From assembly GCF_024055595.1 (NCBI RefSeq), contig NZ_JAMXOF010000001.1, positions 1,178,001-1,242,000 on the forward strand: a DNA stretch of 64,000 nucleotides, read 5' to 3'. The DNA is from Mucilaginibacter aurantiaciroseus. Lineage in GTDB: Bacteria; Bacteroidota; Bacteroidia; Sphingobacteriales; Sphingobacteriaceae. Shown one piece after another: positions 31,304-39,513 of the stretch. Position 1 is the first letter of the stretch; every line of letters starts with the position of its first letter. The notes under the pieces were generated by a model. That model was not told where the DNA came from and did not search any database. It saw only the letters and a list, made by a program, of their open reading frames with translations. The position numbers and the translations under genes were made by a program.

Positions 31304-32479
31304 ATGGATGCTAAGCGGCATATTGTACATATCGACCTCGATTCATTCTTCGTATCTGTAGAGCGAAAATTCAATCCTTCACTCATCGGCAAGCCCGTTA
31401 TTATAGGCGGCTCGGCAGATAGAGGTGTGGTGGCTTCATGCAGTTACGAGGCGCGTAAGTTTGGAGTGCATTCGGCTATGCCTACAAGGCAGGCGTTAAA
31501 GCTTTGCCCGCAAGCTATAGTGATCCATGGCACGCATGGGCGTTATTCGGAGGCTTCGCGAGAGGTTACGCAAATCATCCATGATATGGTGCCGCTTTAC
31601 CAAAAATCGTCGGTAGATGAGTTCTATATAGACCTGAGCGGGATGGAGCGTTTTCATGACCCGTTCAAGTTGGCCTGCGAGTTAAGGCAAAAGGTTATCC
31701 GCGAAACAGGGCTGCCTATTTCTTTCGGTATGGCGTCGGGCAAAACAATAGCTAAAATGGCAACCAACCAAGCGAAGCCAAACGGGCAGCTTTGGATAAA
31801 ACATGGCGAGGAGAAAGCTTTTTTAGCCCCGCTAAATATTTGTAAGATCCCCGGACTTGGTGAAAGTGCCTGCCAAAAGCTTTACCAGTACGGCATCGAA
31901 AAAATTGGCGACCTGCAGCGGGTTAACCTGAAATTTCTCGAAGCGGTATTCGGTAAAATGGGTTTATATATTTACAACAAAGCTAACGGAATAGACTACA
32001 GCGAGATTATCCCGCACAGCGACCGTAAATCGATCTCGACCGAAACCACTTTCCATAATGACGTTAATGACAAGCGTACATTAGAAAACGTACTGGTAAG
32101 CATGACGGAGGAACTGGCCGGAAAACTACGCCGCGAGAATAAGGTATCATCTTGCCTGGCTATTAAAATCCGTTACGCCAACTTTGAAACACATACCCAA
32201 CAAACTAAGATCGCCCTTACCGCTGCCGAGCATATCCTTATCCCCGGTATTAAAAACCTGCTTTACAAAGCTTGGAACCAGCACCGGCCCATCCGACTGA
32301 TAGGTGTTAAGCTAAGCAACCTCTGCACCGGTAGCTACCAGATAAACCTGTTTGAAGATAACGAGGAGCGAATAAAACTTTACAAGGCTATGGATGATAT
32401 CAATTTTAGGTTTGGCGATAAAACAGTTTGCCGTGCAGCCGGGATGGAGATTGGAGCAAGGACGTTTAATCCGTTTTAG
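31304..32479 (+). CDS. dinB: DNA polymerase IV
   Basis: Error-prone Y-family polymerase for translesion synthesis. 391 residues from the ATG at 31304. Motifs: HIDLDSFFVSVERK (metal-binding Asp), the SSVDEFYIDLSG catalytic motif, SFGMASGKTIAKMA, the helix-hairpin-helix ICKIPGLGESACQKL, then the little-finger domain from about residue 240. No C-terminal beta-clamp motif of the QLSLF form is obvious, though QINLFE at about 349 may serve. The -7-like box ends only 3 nt before the ATG. The palindrome at 31261-31275 suggests damage-linked control. Confidence 0.94.
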   Translation: MDAKRHIVHIDLDSFFVSVERKFNPSLIGKPVIIGGSADRGVVASCSYEARKFGVHSAMPTRQALKLCPQAIVIHGTHGRYSEASREVTQIIHDMVPLYQKSSVDEFYIDLSGMERFHDPFKLACELRQKVIRETGLPISFGMASGKTIAKMATNQAKPNGQLWIKHGEEKAFLAPLNICKIPGLGESACQKLYQYGIEKIGDLQRVNLKFLEAVFGKMGLYIYNKANGIDYSEIIPHSDRKSISTETTFHNDVNDKRTLENVLVSMTEELAGKLRRENKVSSCLAIKIRYANFETHTQQTKIALTAAEHILIPGIKNLLYKAWNQHRPIRLIGVKLSNLCTGSYQINLFEDNEERIKLYKAMDDINFRFGDKTVCRAAGMEIGARTFNPF

Positions 32480-32507
32480 AAGGTGTATAAAAATGCTAAT
32501 TAAAACC

Positions 32508-32595
32508 CGCGTCATTGGGAGGTATGAAGCAATATCTACATAGGTAAAGCCGCTATGTATAGCAAAGAGATTGCTTCGTACCTTGCAATTACGCG
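32508..32595. repeat. Dispersed palindromic repeat, family A copy 2
   Basis: Starts CGCGTCATTGGGAGGTATGA and ends ACCTTGCAATTACGCG. The inner arms are GAAGCAATATCTAC and AAAGAGATTGCTTC. It lies between convergent dinB and a GNAT gene, like copy 1 which is also between convergent genes. Confidence 0.7.
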
Positions 32596-32610
32596 TAAAG
32601 AAAAGGCTCT

Positions 32611-33135
32611 TTAATAAAGGTCAAGCTTCATCAGAATATCCGTCTGCTCATCATTCCCTAACATAAACAGGTGGTTGCCGAATTGCTCAAAGCCTTTGTT
32701 TTTATAAAAGCTGATGGCTTTAGTATTGTGTTCCCAAACGCCAAGCCAGATGTATTTTAGGCTGTGATCTATAGCGGTTTGGATGGCAAATTCTATCAAT
32801 AGTTTCCCAATTTGCTGGCCTTGAAAATCACTTAGCACATAAATGCGCTCTATCTCCAGCGCTTCAGGGTCTTGAAATTCGGTTTGGGCAAAGTTATGAT
32901 TGAATTTGAGATACCCCACAATTGCATTATCAACCCAAGCAAAGTAGAATTGAGAATTTGGATTACTTAATTCAGTTTCAAATTTTGGCAGGGTAAACGC
33001 AGTTTCGGCGTAGGCAGCCATATCTGCCGCATTATTGCGGTGCAGAAATGCGTCGAAAAATGTTTTTCGGCTTAGCTCAAGCAGGGTAGCGGCATCGTTA
33101 ATGCTTACCGATTTTATTTGGGTAGGATGGGTCAT
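32611..33135 (-). CDS. GNAT family N-acetyltransferase
   Basis: 174 residues of the Gcn5-related fold. The acyl-CoA binding segment is IYVLSDFQGQQIGKLLIEFA (motif A, Q/RxxGxG type), followed by KYIWLGVWEHNTKAISFYKNKGF. The substrate cannot be inferred. Its stop faces the dinB end; upstream it is separated by 3 bp from the membrane-protein gene of the sigma factor pair, so it may be the last gene of that operon. Confidence 0.85.
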   Translation of the reverse strand: MTHPTQIKSVSINDAATLLELSRKTFFDAFLHRNNAADMAAYAETAFTLPKFETELSNPNSQFYFAWVDNAIVGYLKFNHNFAQTEFQDPEALEIERIYVLSDFQGQQIGKLLIEFAIQTAIDHSLKYIWLGVWEHNTKAISFYKNKGFEQFGNHLFMLGNDEQTDILMKLDLY

Positions 33136-33138
33136 TAA

Positions 33139-33729
33139 TTAATCAAATTGTTCCTGCAGGCGAACAAGGCGGTCTATCATCAGGTTTAGTTTCTCTTCCT
33201 CGTTTTTAAACATCTTTGGTTTTAGATAGAATGTTGTAAACAAAAACCATATAATAATAGAACCATAAGTAACTCCTTTAAAAGTAGCTGAGGCGTTTTG
33301 CAATACCTCTACAAAATAGAGAGCAAGGCCTCCGCTTATAAGTAATGTGTAGATGTAATAGAACCAGCCAATAACTTTGCTGCGGTTACGCTGATATTCT
33401 TTTAAACTGTGGAGATATTCGGTAGGATTAAGAGTTGCATCACGCTTGCTTAGGATGTGGTAGTGCCTTATAATTAATGTCAGGTACATCAGCATAGTAA
33501 CCAACACAATAATAATACCCACAGTGGTAACCCAAGAGTTAAACGCGCCAAACAATGTTATAATAAATGCAAATGCAATTATTATAACCATGGCCACAAT
33601 ACTCCAATATATACGGTTTGTTAAACCGCGCACGCCGTTCTTCACCTGCTTAAGCACTTCATCAACAGATAAATGCTCTTTTTTTGGCTGCGCCTGCCAA
33701 ACTGACATTAAATGATCAAAGTCTTTCAT
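33139..33729 (-). CDS. Membrane protein paired with ECF sigma factor (possible anti-sigma)
   Basis: 196 residues. The first 35 (MKDFDHLMSVWQAQPKK, then a short amphipathic helix) are cytosolic; about four hydrophobic helices follow (near 40-60, 65-85, 115-140, 145-165) and a charged C-terminal tail. It overlaps the sigma factor gene by 14 bp, the usual place of an anti-sigma factor. No zinc-binding anti-sigma motif is present, so the function is inferred only from position. Confidence 0.75.
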   Translation of the reverse strand: MKDFDHLMSVWQAQPKKEHLSVDEVLKQVKNGVRGLTNRIYWSIVAMVIIIAFAFIITLFGAFNSWVTTVGIIIVLVTMLMYLTLIIRHYHILSKRDATLNPTEYLHSLKEYQRNRSKVIGWFYYIYTLLISGGLALYFVEVLQNASATFKGVTYGSIIIWFLFTTFYLKPKMFKNEEEKLNLMIDRLVRLQEQFD

Positions 33730-34213
33730 GCTGATTGTATAACTCTGTCAATTTTTGTTTAATGCGATAGATCTTCACCCTCAAATTTCCCTCTGATATA
33801 CCCGAAACTTCTGCAATTTCGGGGTACGGCACTTCATCAAGCACCAATGTTATGATAATTCTTTCCGACTCTTCCAGTTTGGAGATACACTTGTACAGCA
33901 AAGTAACTTGCTCGTTCTTTTCCGAAAACACTTCTGGTTTATTTTCGGCAATTGCGGGTGTCAGCTCATCTTTGGCTTGTCGTTTTTCTGATCGTAAATA
34001 AGTTAGGCATGTGTTTACCGCTATGCGATAAATCCAGGTAGAGATGAGCGCCTGGTTACGAAACTTGTGCAGATTTTGCCAAACCTTTAAAAAGGTTTCC
34101 TGCAGTAGGTCGTTAGCAGCATCATCATCGCCGGTATAACCATAGCACAAATGGTAAATTTTCTTCGAATTGGCTTCGTATATTTTCCTGAAAGCGTCTT
34201 CTCTGTCGGCCAC
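33716..34213 (-). CDS. RNA polymerase sigma factor, ECF subfamily
   Basis: 165 residues. Region 2 shows YEANSKKIYHLCYGYTGD and DLLQETFLKVWQNLHKF; region 4 shows LEESERIIITLVLDEVPYPE and the helix-turn-helix GISEGNLRVKIYRIKQKL. Both are typical of ECF factors. It directs RNA polymerase to a small regulon. The downstream gene, overlapping by 14 bp, encodes a four-helix membrane protein and is the likely regulator. Confidence 0.92.
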   Translation of the reverse strand: MADREDAFRKIYEANSKKIYHLCYGYTGDDDAANDLLQETFLKVWQNLHKFRNQALISTWIYRIAVNTCLTYLRSEKRQAKDELTPAIAENKPEVFSEKNEQVTLLYKCISKLEESERIIITLVLDEVPYPEIAEVSGISEGNLRVKIYRIKQKLTELYNQHERL

Positions 34214-34256
34214 CTGATTAGTTAATTTTTAGTTGGACAAATTAACACCATTATTG

Positions 34257-34784
34257 TTACAACAAGTAACTTTTTTTATTAAACCATGGCAATTTGCCTT
34301 CCGCATCTTCTAAAAGTTTGTTATAGTCCTGGCTGTAATCAAATTGTAGATCTTCATGTAATTTGCTGATGGATGTTTTTACCTTCTCAATTTGCCTTAT
34401 TAGTATTAACCTAATAGGTTTATAGGATGTTTGGCGAATTACATATTGCAGGAAATTCTGGCAAAAGTTAATTAATAACTCAATCTCCGAGGGTTTCGAG
34501 CCGATGAATTTGGTGTATTTGGTAAGCATCTTCAATATCTTGCGCAGGCCTTTTGCGGTAAAGTAACTTTGGGCAGGCAGCTGACTAAACATAAACCCTG
34601 CCTCGGCTTTTATGCTTTCTACGAAATTATTTTCGTTGTTAGCTTCAAAAAGGAGGTAAGCTAACAATTCCTTATTTTCTTTTTTATAACGTACCAGTCG
34701 CAGGCATAGTTCGGCAAGCTGCTCTTGCGATAAATGCTGAACTTCCTTCTTTATTTGTTGTAACCCGTAGACAGTAATACTCAT
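34257..34784 (-). CDS. Hypothetical helical protein, 175 aa
   Basis: 175 residues from the ATG at 34784 (MSITVYGLQQIKKEV); an earlier TTG at 34799 would take in repeat sequence and is rejected. Almost entirely alpha-helical by composition, rich in Leu, Lys and Glu (HLSQEQLAELCLRLVRYKK). It may belong to a family of uncharacterised Bacteroidota proteins, but I do not recognise it with confidence. 43 bp upstream of the sigma factor on the same strand. Confidence 0.6.
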   Translation of the reverse strand: MSITVYGLQQIKKEVQHLSQEQLAELCLRLVRYKKENKELLAYLLFEANNENNFVESIKAEAGFMFSQLPAQSYFTAKGLRKILKMLTKYTKFIGSKPSEIELLINFCQNFLQYVIRQTSYKPIRLILIRQIEKVKTSISKLHEDLQFDYSQDYNKLLEDAEGKLPWFNKKSYLL

Positions 34785-34800
34785 ATATAAAGTTTTCAAA

Positions 34801-34842
34801 GCCCCTCTCTCTCGGAGAGGGGTTGTGGTGAGGCTAATAGTT
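34801..34842. repeat. Dispersed palindromic repeat, family B copy 2
   Basis: GCCCCTCTCTC, then CGGAGAGGGG and TTGTGGTGAGGCTAATAG. The hairpin and the following GTGAGGCTA are shared with 23549-23584 in opposite orientation. It lies between divergent genes, in the presumed promoter zone of the symporter. Confidence 0.65.
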
Positions 34843-34877
34843 TTAATTTTTGTAGTTTTACGGCACCAAATTAACGT

Positions 34878-36275
34878 ATGCAGAAAAGCAAATTAACCCT
34901 GTACATTTTTGTGGCCTTAGTATTAGGCGTTATAGCCGGATACATTTACAATGCTACGGTTATAAACAATATTAATACCAAAATAAGCGCCGCCGAGGTA
35001 AATATAAAAACAATAGACCAGCAATTAGAGGTGAGCAAAGATACCACAACTGCCGTTTACAAATCCCTTAAAGGTGACCGTTACGCTCAGCTAAATCTAC
35101 GCAAAGCTGCCGATATTAGCCGCGAAGACAAGTTGGTCGGTTTTACGGTGTTAAGCGACATCTTTCTAAGACTAATAAAAATGATTGTAGCGCCATTGGT
35201 ATTTACAACCCTGGTAGTTGGTGTGGCTAAAGTAGGCGATATTAGCGCAGTTGGCCGTATTGGTGGTAAAACATTGCTTTGGTTTTTAAGCGCAACGCTG
35301 GTGTCCCTGGCTTTGGGTATGCTATTGGTTAACTTTTTTAAGCCCGGCGAGGCTATGCACTTGCCACTACCGGATAGCCACTTATCTACAGGAATACAAA
35401 AGACCGCACTTTCACTGCGCGATTTTATAGGGCACGTATTCCCTAAGAGTTTTATAGAGGCGATGGCTAATAACGAGATTTTGCAGATTGTGATCTTCTC
35501 GCTATTTTTTGGTGTTGGTACTGCCGCCATCGGCGAAAAAGGCGAAGTGGTTATCAAAGCCATGGATGCTATTGCACATGTTATATTAAAGATAACCGGC
35601 TATGTAATGCAGCTTGCACCATTAGCCGTATTTGGTGCTATTACAGCAATAATCGCGAAGCAGGGGTTAGGTATCCTGTCCACCTATGCTATATTCATAG
35701 GTGAGTTTTATTTTTCCTTGTTGGTATTATGGCTGGTGATTATCCTTGCAGCATCGGTAGTATTGCAGGGAAGAGCATTTAGTTTAGTAGGCCGTATTAA
35801 GGATGCGATGCTTATCGCGTTCAGTACCTCTACCAGTGAGGCCGCCTATCCAAAAGTATTGTTGGAGCTGGAGCGCTTTGGCTGTAATAACAAAATTGTA
35901 AGCTTTGTGCTGCCTTTAGGTTATTCGTTTAACCTCGATGGGTCTATGATGTACATGACCTTCGCGTCCCTATTCCTTGCGCAATCCTATAATATTCATC
36001 TATCGTTTGAGCAACAATTATCTATGCTGCTGGTGCTGATGATTACCAGTAAGGGTATTGCCGGTGTGCCCCGCGCATCGCTTGTTGTTATTGCCGGTAC
36101 TATTTCCATGTTCAATATTCCCGAGGCAGGCCTTGCGCTTTTAATCGGTATTGATCCACTACTTGATATGGGCCGCTCTGCTACAAACGTTTTGGGTAAC
36201 GCTATGGCAACCGCGGTGGTAAGCAAATGGGAAGGGGAACTGAGCGGTGGAAATGAAATATCGAAAATTAAATAA
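34878..36275 (+). CDS. Dicarboxylate/amino acid:cation symporter
   Basis: 465 residues of the SDF family (GltP/DctA), which imports C4-dicarboxylates or Glu/Asp with Na+ or H+. Family motifs: RLIKMIVAPLVFTTLVVG, AFSTSTSEAAYPKVL (serine-rich hairpin 1), GYSFNLDGSMMYMT, GVPRASLVV and the C-terminal LLDMGRSATNVLGNA. Between the first two helices there is an unusually long hydrophilic stretch of about 60 residues (about 27-88) that is predicted helical and is far shorter in DctA. Substrate cannot be given with certainty. Confidence 0.92.
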   Translation: MQKSKLTLYIFVALVLGVIAGYIYNATVINNINTKISAAEVNIKTIDQQLEVSKDTTTAVYKSLKGDRYAQLNLRKAADISREDKLVGFTVLSDIFLRLIKMIVAPLVFTTLVVGVAKVGDISAVGRIGGKTLLWFLSATLVSLALGMLLVNFFKPGEAMHLPLPDSHLSTGIQKTALSLRDFIGHVFPKSFIEAMANNEILQIVIFSLFFGVGTAAIGEKGEVVIKAMDAIAHVILKITGYVMQLAPLAVFGAITAIIAKQGLGILSTYAIFIGEFYFSLLVLWLVIILAASVVLQGRAFSLVGRIKDAMLIAFSTSTSEAAYPKVLLELERFGCNNKIVSFVLPLGYSFNLDGSMMYMTFASLFLAQSYNIHLSFEQQLSMLLVLMITSKGIAGVPRASLVVIAGTISMFNIPEAGLALLIGIDPLLDMGRSATNVLGNAMATAVVSKWEGELSGGNEISKIK

Positions 36276-36331
36276 TGAATTTCGAATAACTAAGTTTAAT
36301 CTCTAAATCAATAATTCAATAAATACTTATA

Positions 36332-36835
36332 ATGGTTACTAAGCCTAAAAAAATATTCCTCGTTGCAAGTATCATCGTGCCGTTTTTACTTTATTGTTTT
36401 TACTACTACGGTATGATGATCAAAAACGCGCCTTATAAATTCTCTGAGTTTCAATCCGTACGTTTCGAGTATGGTTATGGCGATACGCTAAATAACGTTT
36501 TCGATTCAAAAACGGGGGAGTACCAGTTTGTTAACAGGCGCGATTCATTGGTGAAGGTAAAGCTTAAATTAAGCAAAGACGACCTTTTATACCTGCATCG
36601 CAAAGCTGCCGACCTGGGTTTCTGGGATTTTCCGGTAAACGAGCTTAACCCCGATGTAAAGGGGCATGTACCAAGGTATGTAATACAGTTTAATTACCTG
36701 CGCAAAACTAAGAAGGTGATGTACGATGCATCCTTTAATGGGCACGATAAGCTAAAGGATGCGAATGAAAGGTTGATAAAAGAAATTCAAAATGTATTAT
36801 CTGAAGCAGAAGCACGCCAAAGAAAAAGCAAATAG
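36332..36835 (+). CDS. Hypothetical membrane-anchored protein, 167 aa
   Basis: 167 residues with one N-terminal membrane segment (IFLVASIIVPFLLYCFYYYG, about 9-28) and a periplasmic domain that ends in a basic tail (AEARQRKSK). The exported part contains VRFEYGYGDTLNN and YVIQFNYLRKTKK. I do not recognise a family. It lies 56 bp after the symporter and 68 bp before rplU, which has its own promoter. Confidence 0.65.
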   Translation: MVTKPKKIFLVASIIVPFLLYCFYYYGMMIKNAPYKFSEFQSVRFEYGYGDTLNNVFDSKTGEYQFVNRRDSLVKVKLKLSKDDLLYLHRKAADLGFWDFPVNELNPDVKGHVPRYVIQFNYLRKTKKVMYDASFNGHDKLKDANERLIKEIQNVLSEAEARQRKSK

Positions 36836-36839
36836 TACC

Positions 36840-36870
36840 TTGCATATTAATTTGTTAATCCATATATTTG
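36840..36870 (+). promoter_or_regulatory. Promoter of rplU-rpmA
   Basis: TATATTTG (36863-36870) is a full -7 match. TTG at 36840-36842 lies 20 nt before it, the proper -33 distance. The leader to the rplU ATG is about 33 nt and AT-rich. Confidence 0.6.
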
Positions 36871-36903
36871 CACCTCAAAATTTAAAACAATAATTAATCA
36901 ACA

Positions 36904-37212
36904 ATGTACGCAATAGTAAGTATAGCCGGGCAACAGTTTAAAGTTGTGAAAGACCAGCAGATCTTTGTACACCGTTTACAAGGGGATGAGGGCGCTAATA
37001 TTGAATTTGACAATGTGTTGTTAGCAGAAAACGAAGGTAGCTTCAAATTAGGTTCTGATTTGAAAAGCGCTAAAGTATCAGCTAAGATCGTGTCTCATTT
37101 AAAGGGTGATAAAGTAATTATCTTCAAAAAGAAACGCAGAAAAGGCTACCAGAAGAAAAATGGTCACCGTCAGCAATTTACCAAGATCGAGATCACCGGT
37201 ATAACATTATAA
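36904..37212 (+). CDS. rplU: Ribosomal protein bL21
   Basis: 102 residues, usual length. N-terminal YAIVSIAGQQFKVVKDQQIF and C-terminal KKKRRKGYQKKNGHRQQFT are the bL21 signatures. Part of the 50S subunit, binds 23S rRNA. Followed by rpmA after 47 bp as in most bacteria. Confidence 0.97.
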   Translation: MYAIVSIAGQQFKVVKDQQIFVHRLQGDEGANIEFDNVLLAENEGSFKLGSDLKSAKVSAKIVSHLKGDKVIIFKKKRRKGYQKKNGHRQQFTKIEITGITL

Positions 37213-37259
37213 TTAAATTTTAACCGACTCAGTCACAGGGTCACAAAAGAAATTAAGAA

Positions 37260-37673
37260 ATGGCACATAAAAAAGGGGCCGGTAGTTCAAGAAACGGCCG
37301 CGAATCACATAGCAAGCGTTTAGGTATCAAAATTTTCGGTGGTCAGCCAGCAATTGCAGGTAACATCATCGTTCGCCAACGTGGTACCAAACATAACCCG
37401 GGCCTTAACGTAGGTATCGGTAAAGACCATACATTATTTGCTTTAAAAGCAGGTAACGTGGTATTCAAAAAGAAAGCAGACAACCGTTCATACGTTTCTG
37501 TTATCCCTTTTGAAGTAGCACCTGTTGCAGAAGATGTAGCACCGGCACTAGCTGTTAAAGTTGAGCCAAAAGCGAAAGAGGCTGCAGTTGAAGATGTAGC
37601 TAAAGAAGCTCCAAAAGCTAAGAAAGCAGTAGCACCAAAAGTAAAAAAAGATTCAGCACCTGATGCTGAATAA
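37260..37673 (+). CDS. rpmA: Ribosomal protein bL27 with C-terminal extension
   Basis: 137 residues; the bL27 core ([48 protein letters not shown]) takes about the first 85. A further 50 residues rich in Ala, Lys, Val and Glu follow ([20 protein letters not shown]), a repetitive, probably disordered tail. bL27 reaches the peptidyl-transferase centre with its N-terminus, so the tail points outward. A strong terminator follows. Confidence 0.96.
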   Translation: MAHKKGAGSSRNGRESHSKRLGIKIFGGQPAIAGNIIVRQRGTKHNPGLNVGIGKDHTLFALKAGNVVFKKKADNRSYVSVIPFEVAPVAEDVAPALAVKVEPKAKEAAVEDVAKEAPKAKKAVAPKVKKDSAPDAE

Positions 37674-37710
37674 GCAGCTGCAGAATAATTAAGCAGAAGC
37701 CATATAATAT

Positions 37711-37744
37711 AAAAAGCCCTTATCAAATTGATAAGGGCTTTTTA
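37711..37744 (+). terminator. Rho-independent terminator of rplU-rpmA
   Basis: AAAAGCCCTTATCAA pairs with TTGATAAGGGCTTTT around a very small loop (perfect stem of about 14 bp), followed by TTTATT. It begins 38 nt after the rpmA stop. Confidence 0.85.
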
Positions 37745-37762
37745 TTGGGTAAAATTCATAAC

Positions 37763-37850
37763 CCGTCATGTAAAGATACGAAGCAATCTCTACATAATAG
37801 GCAGAGCCGATTTGTAAAGCAAAGAGATTGCTACTTACCTTGCAATTACG
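37763..37850. repeat. Dispersed palindromic repeat, family A copy 3
   Basis: Starts CCGTCATGTAAAGATACGA and ends ACCTTGCAATTACG; inner arms GAAGCAATCTCTAC and AAAGAGATTGCT. Again between convergent genes (rpmA and the M1 peptidase). Confidence 0.7.
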
Positions 37851-37863
37851 TTTCGGAACATAC

Positions 37864-39456
37864 CTACTCCAATATAACTTTTTTCAAATACCAGCCATCG
37901 GCATCAATAACCGGGGTGATTTTACTTTCAATGGTTATCCCTTTTGGGGTTAGCGTCATTCGCTTTGTACCTGCATCGGTAGTAATATCAACAGGCAACT
38001 CGGTGTCAATATTTAGCAACGTGATGAGGTATTTATCTCTTGGCCTTGCTTTTACGCTAACTTCCAGTTTGTTAGTGGTACGCAGATAAAAATCGAATAA
38101 AGGTTTTAGTGATTTGCCGTAGGCGTTACTAAAGTATTGCTCGGCGTCGTCGGTAACATTCTGATGGTCGTAAGTGAACCTGGAATCAGTTGCAAAGCCT
38201 TTTAAGGTTTGGAAGAAAAGGCTATCGCCCATTACGTAATGCAATGTGTGCATAAAGTAGGCACCCTTTACATATATATCATTGTTATAGGCTGATGCTT
38301 CGTCAATATCTTTACCTAACACAATAGGCTGTTTGTTTGCAATACCAAAAGCAGATTGTTTAAAGTGTTTGATGTAAGAAGCTTTACCTTCCAGATCAAG
38401 ATAGGGTAATGCATCGGCATAAGTATCAATACCTTCATGGATCCAGTAATCAGCCCAATCGCGGGCGGTTACCTTGTTGCCCCACCATTCGTGCCCAAAC
38501 TCGTGGAACATCAGCCAGTCGAAATCCTGCCCGCCAACTTTGCTATACCTGAATTTGTTACCGTAAGCGTTCATGCTTTGGTGCTCCATACCCAGGTGAG
38601 GGGTTTCGGCAATGCCCAGTTTCTCTTTAGGCCATGGGTATTCGCCAAAGTACCTTTCTTTTGATTGCGCGGCTTTGATCACCATATCAATAAAATGTGG
38701 TGCCTGCGCGGCATGGTATTTTAATACATAGAACTGCACCGATACAACATTACCTAAAACCGACTTGTAACTACCTTTTACCACCTCGTAATCGCCCGCG
38801 TTAAATACAATACTATAGTTATTGATGCTGTATTTAGTTTGCCAATGGTAAGTTGCTGTAGTACCTTTTTTGCTCACACCTTTTAACAAGCCGGGGCCTG
38901 CAACAACCAAATCCTTTGGCACAGTAATAAACATATCGGCACCCTCGTTGGGCTCATCGCTCGGGTGGTCTTTACAGGGGTAAAAGATCTTACCACCGGT
39001 ACCCTCCGCTGTTACTGCCAGCCATTTGTGGCCGGTAGAATCCTGTGTCCAGGTAAAGCCATCGTCCCAAGGTGGGTTTTTGGCGATGCGTGGCTGGCCG
39101 GCATAAACTACTTTTATGCTGGCTTTGCCTGTGGCCAGTTGTTTTGCAAGATTAATGGTGATCAATCCGTTTTTATGATTGAATGGCGCGCTTTTGCCGT
39201 TTACTAATACCGCGCTAACATGCAGGGAATCCATCAAATCCAATATCAACACTTTAGTCGGCTGCGCCATAATAACATCGATAACGGTAGAACCGCTTAC
39301 CGATTTGGTAGCGAAATCCATATTTAGCGCGATGGTGTAATGGCGCACATCCATTATAGCCTGCTCAGGTTTAAGCTTGCCACCGGAGGTTTGGGCTTTT
39401 GTTGCGAAAAAGCACGTAAGTAAAAGTGATGCGAGGAGGTAGGTTTTGCGTATCAT
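37864..39456 (-). CDS. M1 family zinc metallopeptidase (exported)
   Basis: 530 residues with a signal peptide (YLLASLLLTCFFATKAQ, cleavage near 21). The N-terminal beta-rich domain is followed by the catalytic domain with the gluzincin motif HEFGH-x18-E (FHEFGHEWWGNKV, IHEGI) and the exopeptidase-type sequence HLGMEHQSMNAYG (GAMEN-like). An aminopeptidase-type role in the periplasm is likely; lacking the full C-terminal domain of aminopeptidase N, it is a short M1 form common in this phylum. Confidence 0.9.
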   Translation of the reverse strand: MIRKTYLLASLLLTCFFATKAQTSGGKLKPEQAIMDVRHYTIALNMDFATKSVSGSTVIDVIMAQPTKVLILDLMDSLHVSAVLVNGKSAPFNHKNGLITINLAKQLATGKASIKVVYAGQPRIAKNPPWDDGFTWTQDSTGHKWLAVTAEGTGGKIFYPCKDHPSDEPNEGADMFITVPKDLVVAGPGLLKGVSKKGTTATYHWQTKYSINNYSIVFNAGDYEVVKGSYKSVLGNVVSVQFYVLKYHAAQAPHFIDMVIKAAQSKERYFGEYPWPKEKLGIAETPHLGMEHQSMNAYGNKFRYSKVGGQDFDWLMFHEFGHEWWGNKVTARDWADYWIHEGIDTYADALPYLDLEGKASYIKHFKQSAFGIANKQPIVLGKDIDEASAYNNDIYVKGAYFMHTLHYVMGDSLFFQTLKGFATDSRFTYDHQNVTDDAEQYFSNAYGKSLKPLFDFYLRTTNKLEVSVKARPRDKYLITLLNIDTELPVDITTDAGTKRMTLTPKGITIESKITPVIDADGWYLKKVILE

Positions 39457-39513
39457 GATTTTTAATTATCCTAATCTAAGCGATATTCGTAATAGTTTTT
39501 TCATATATCAAAT

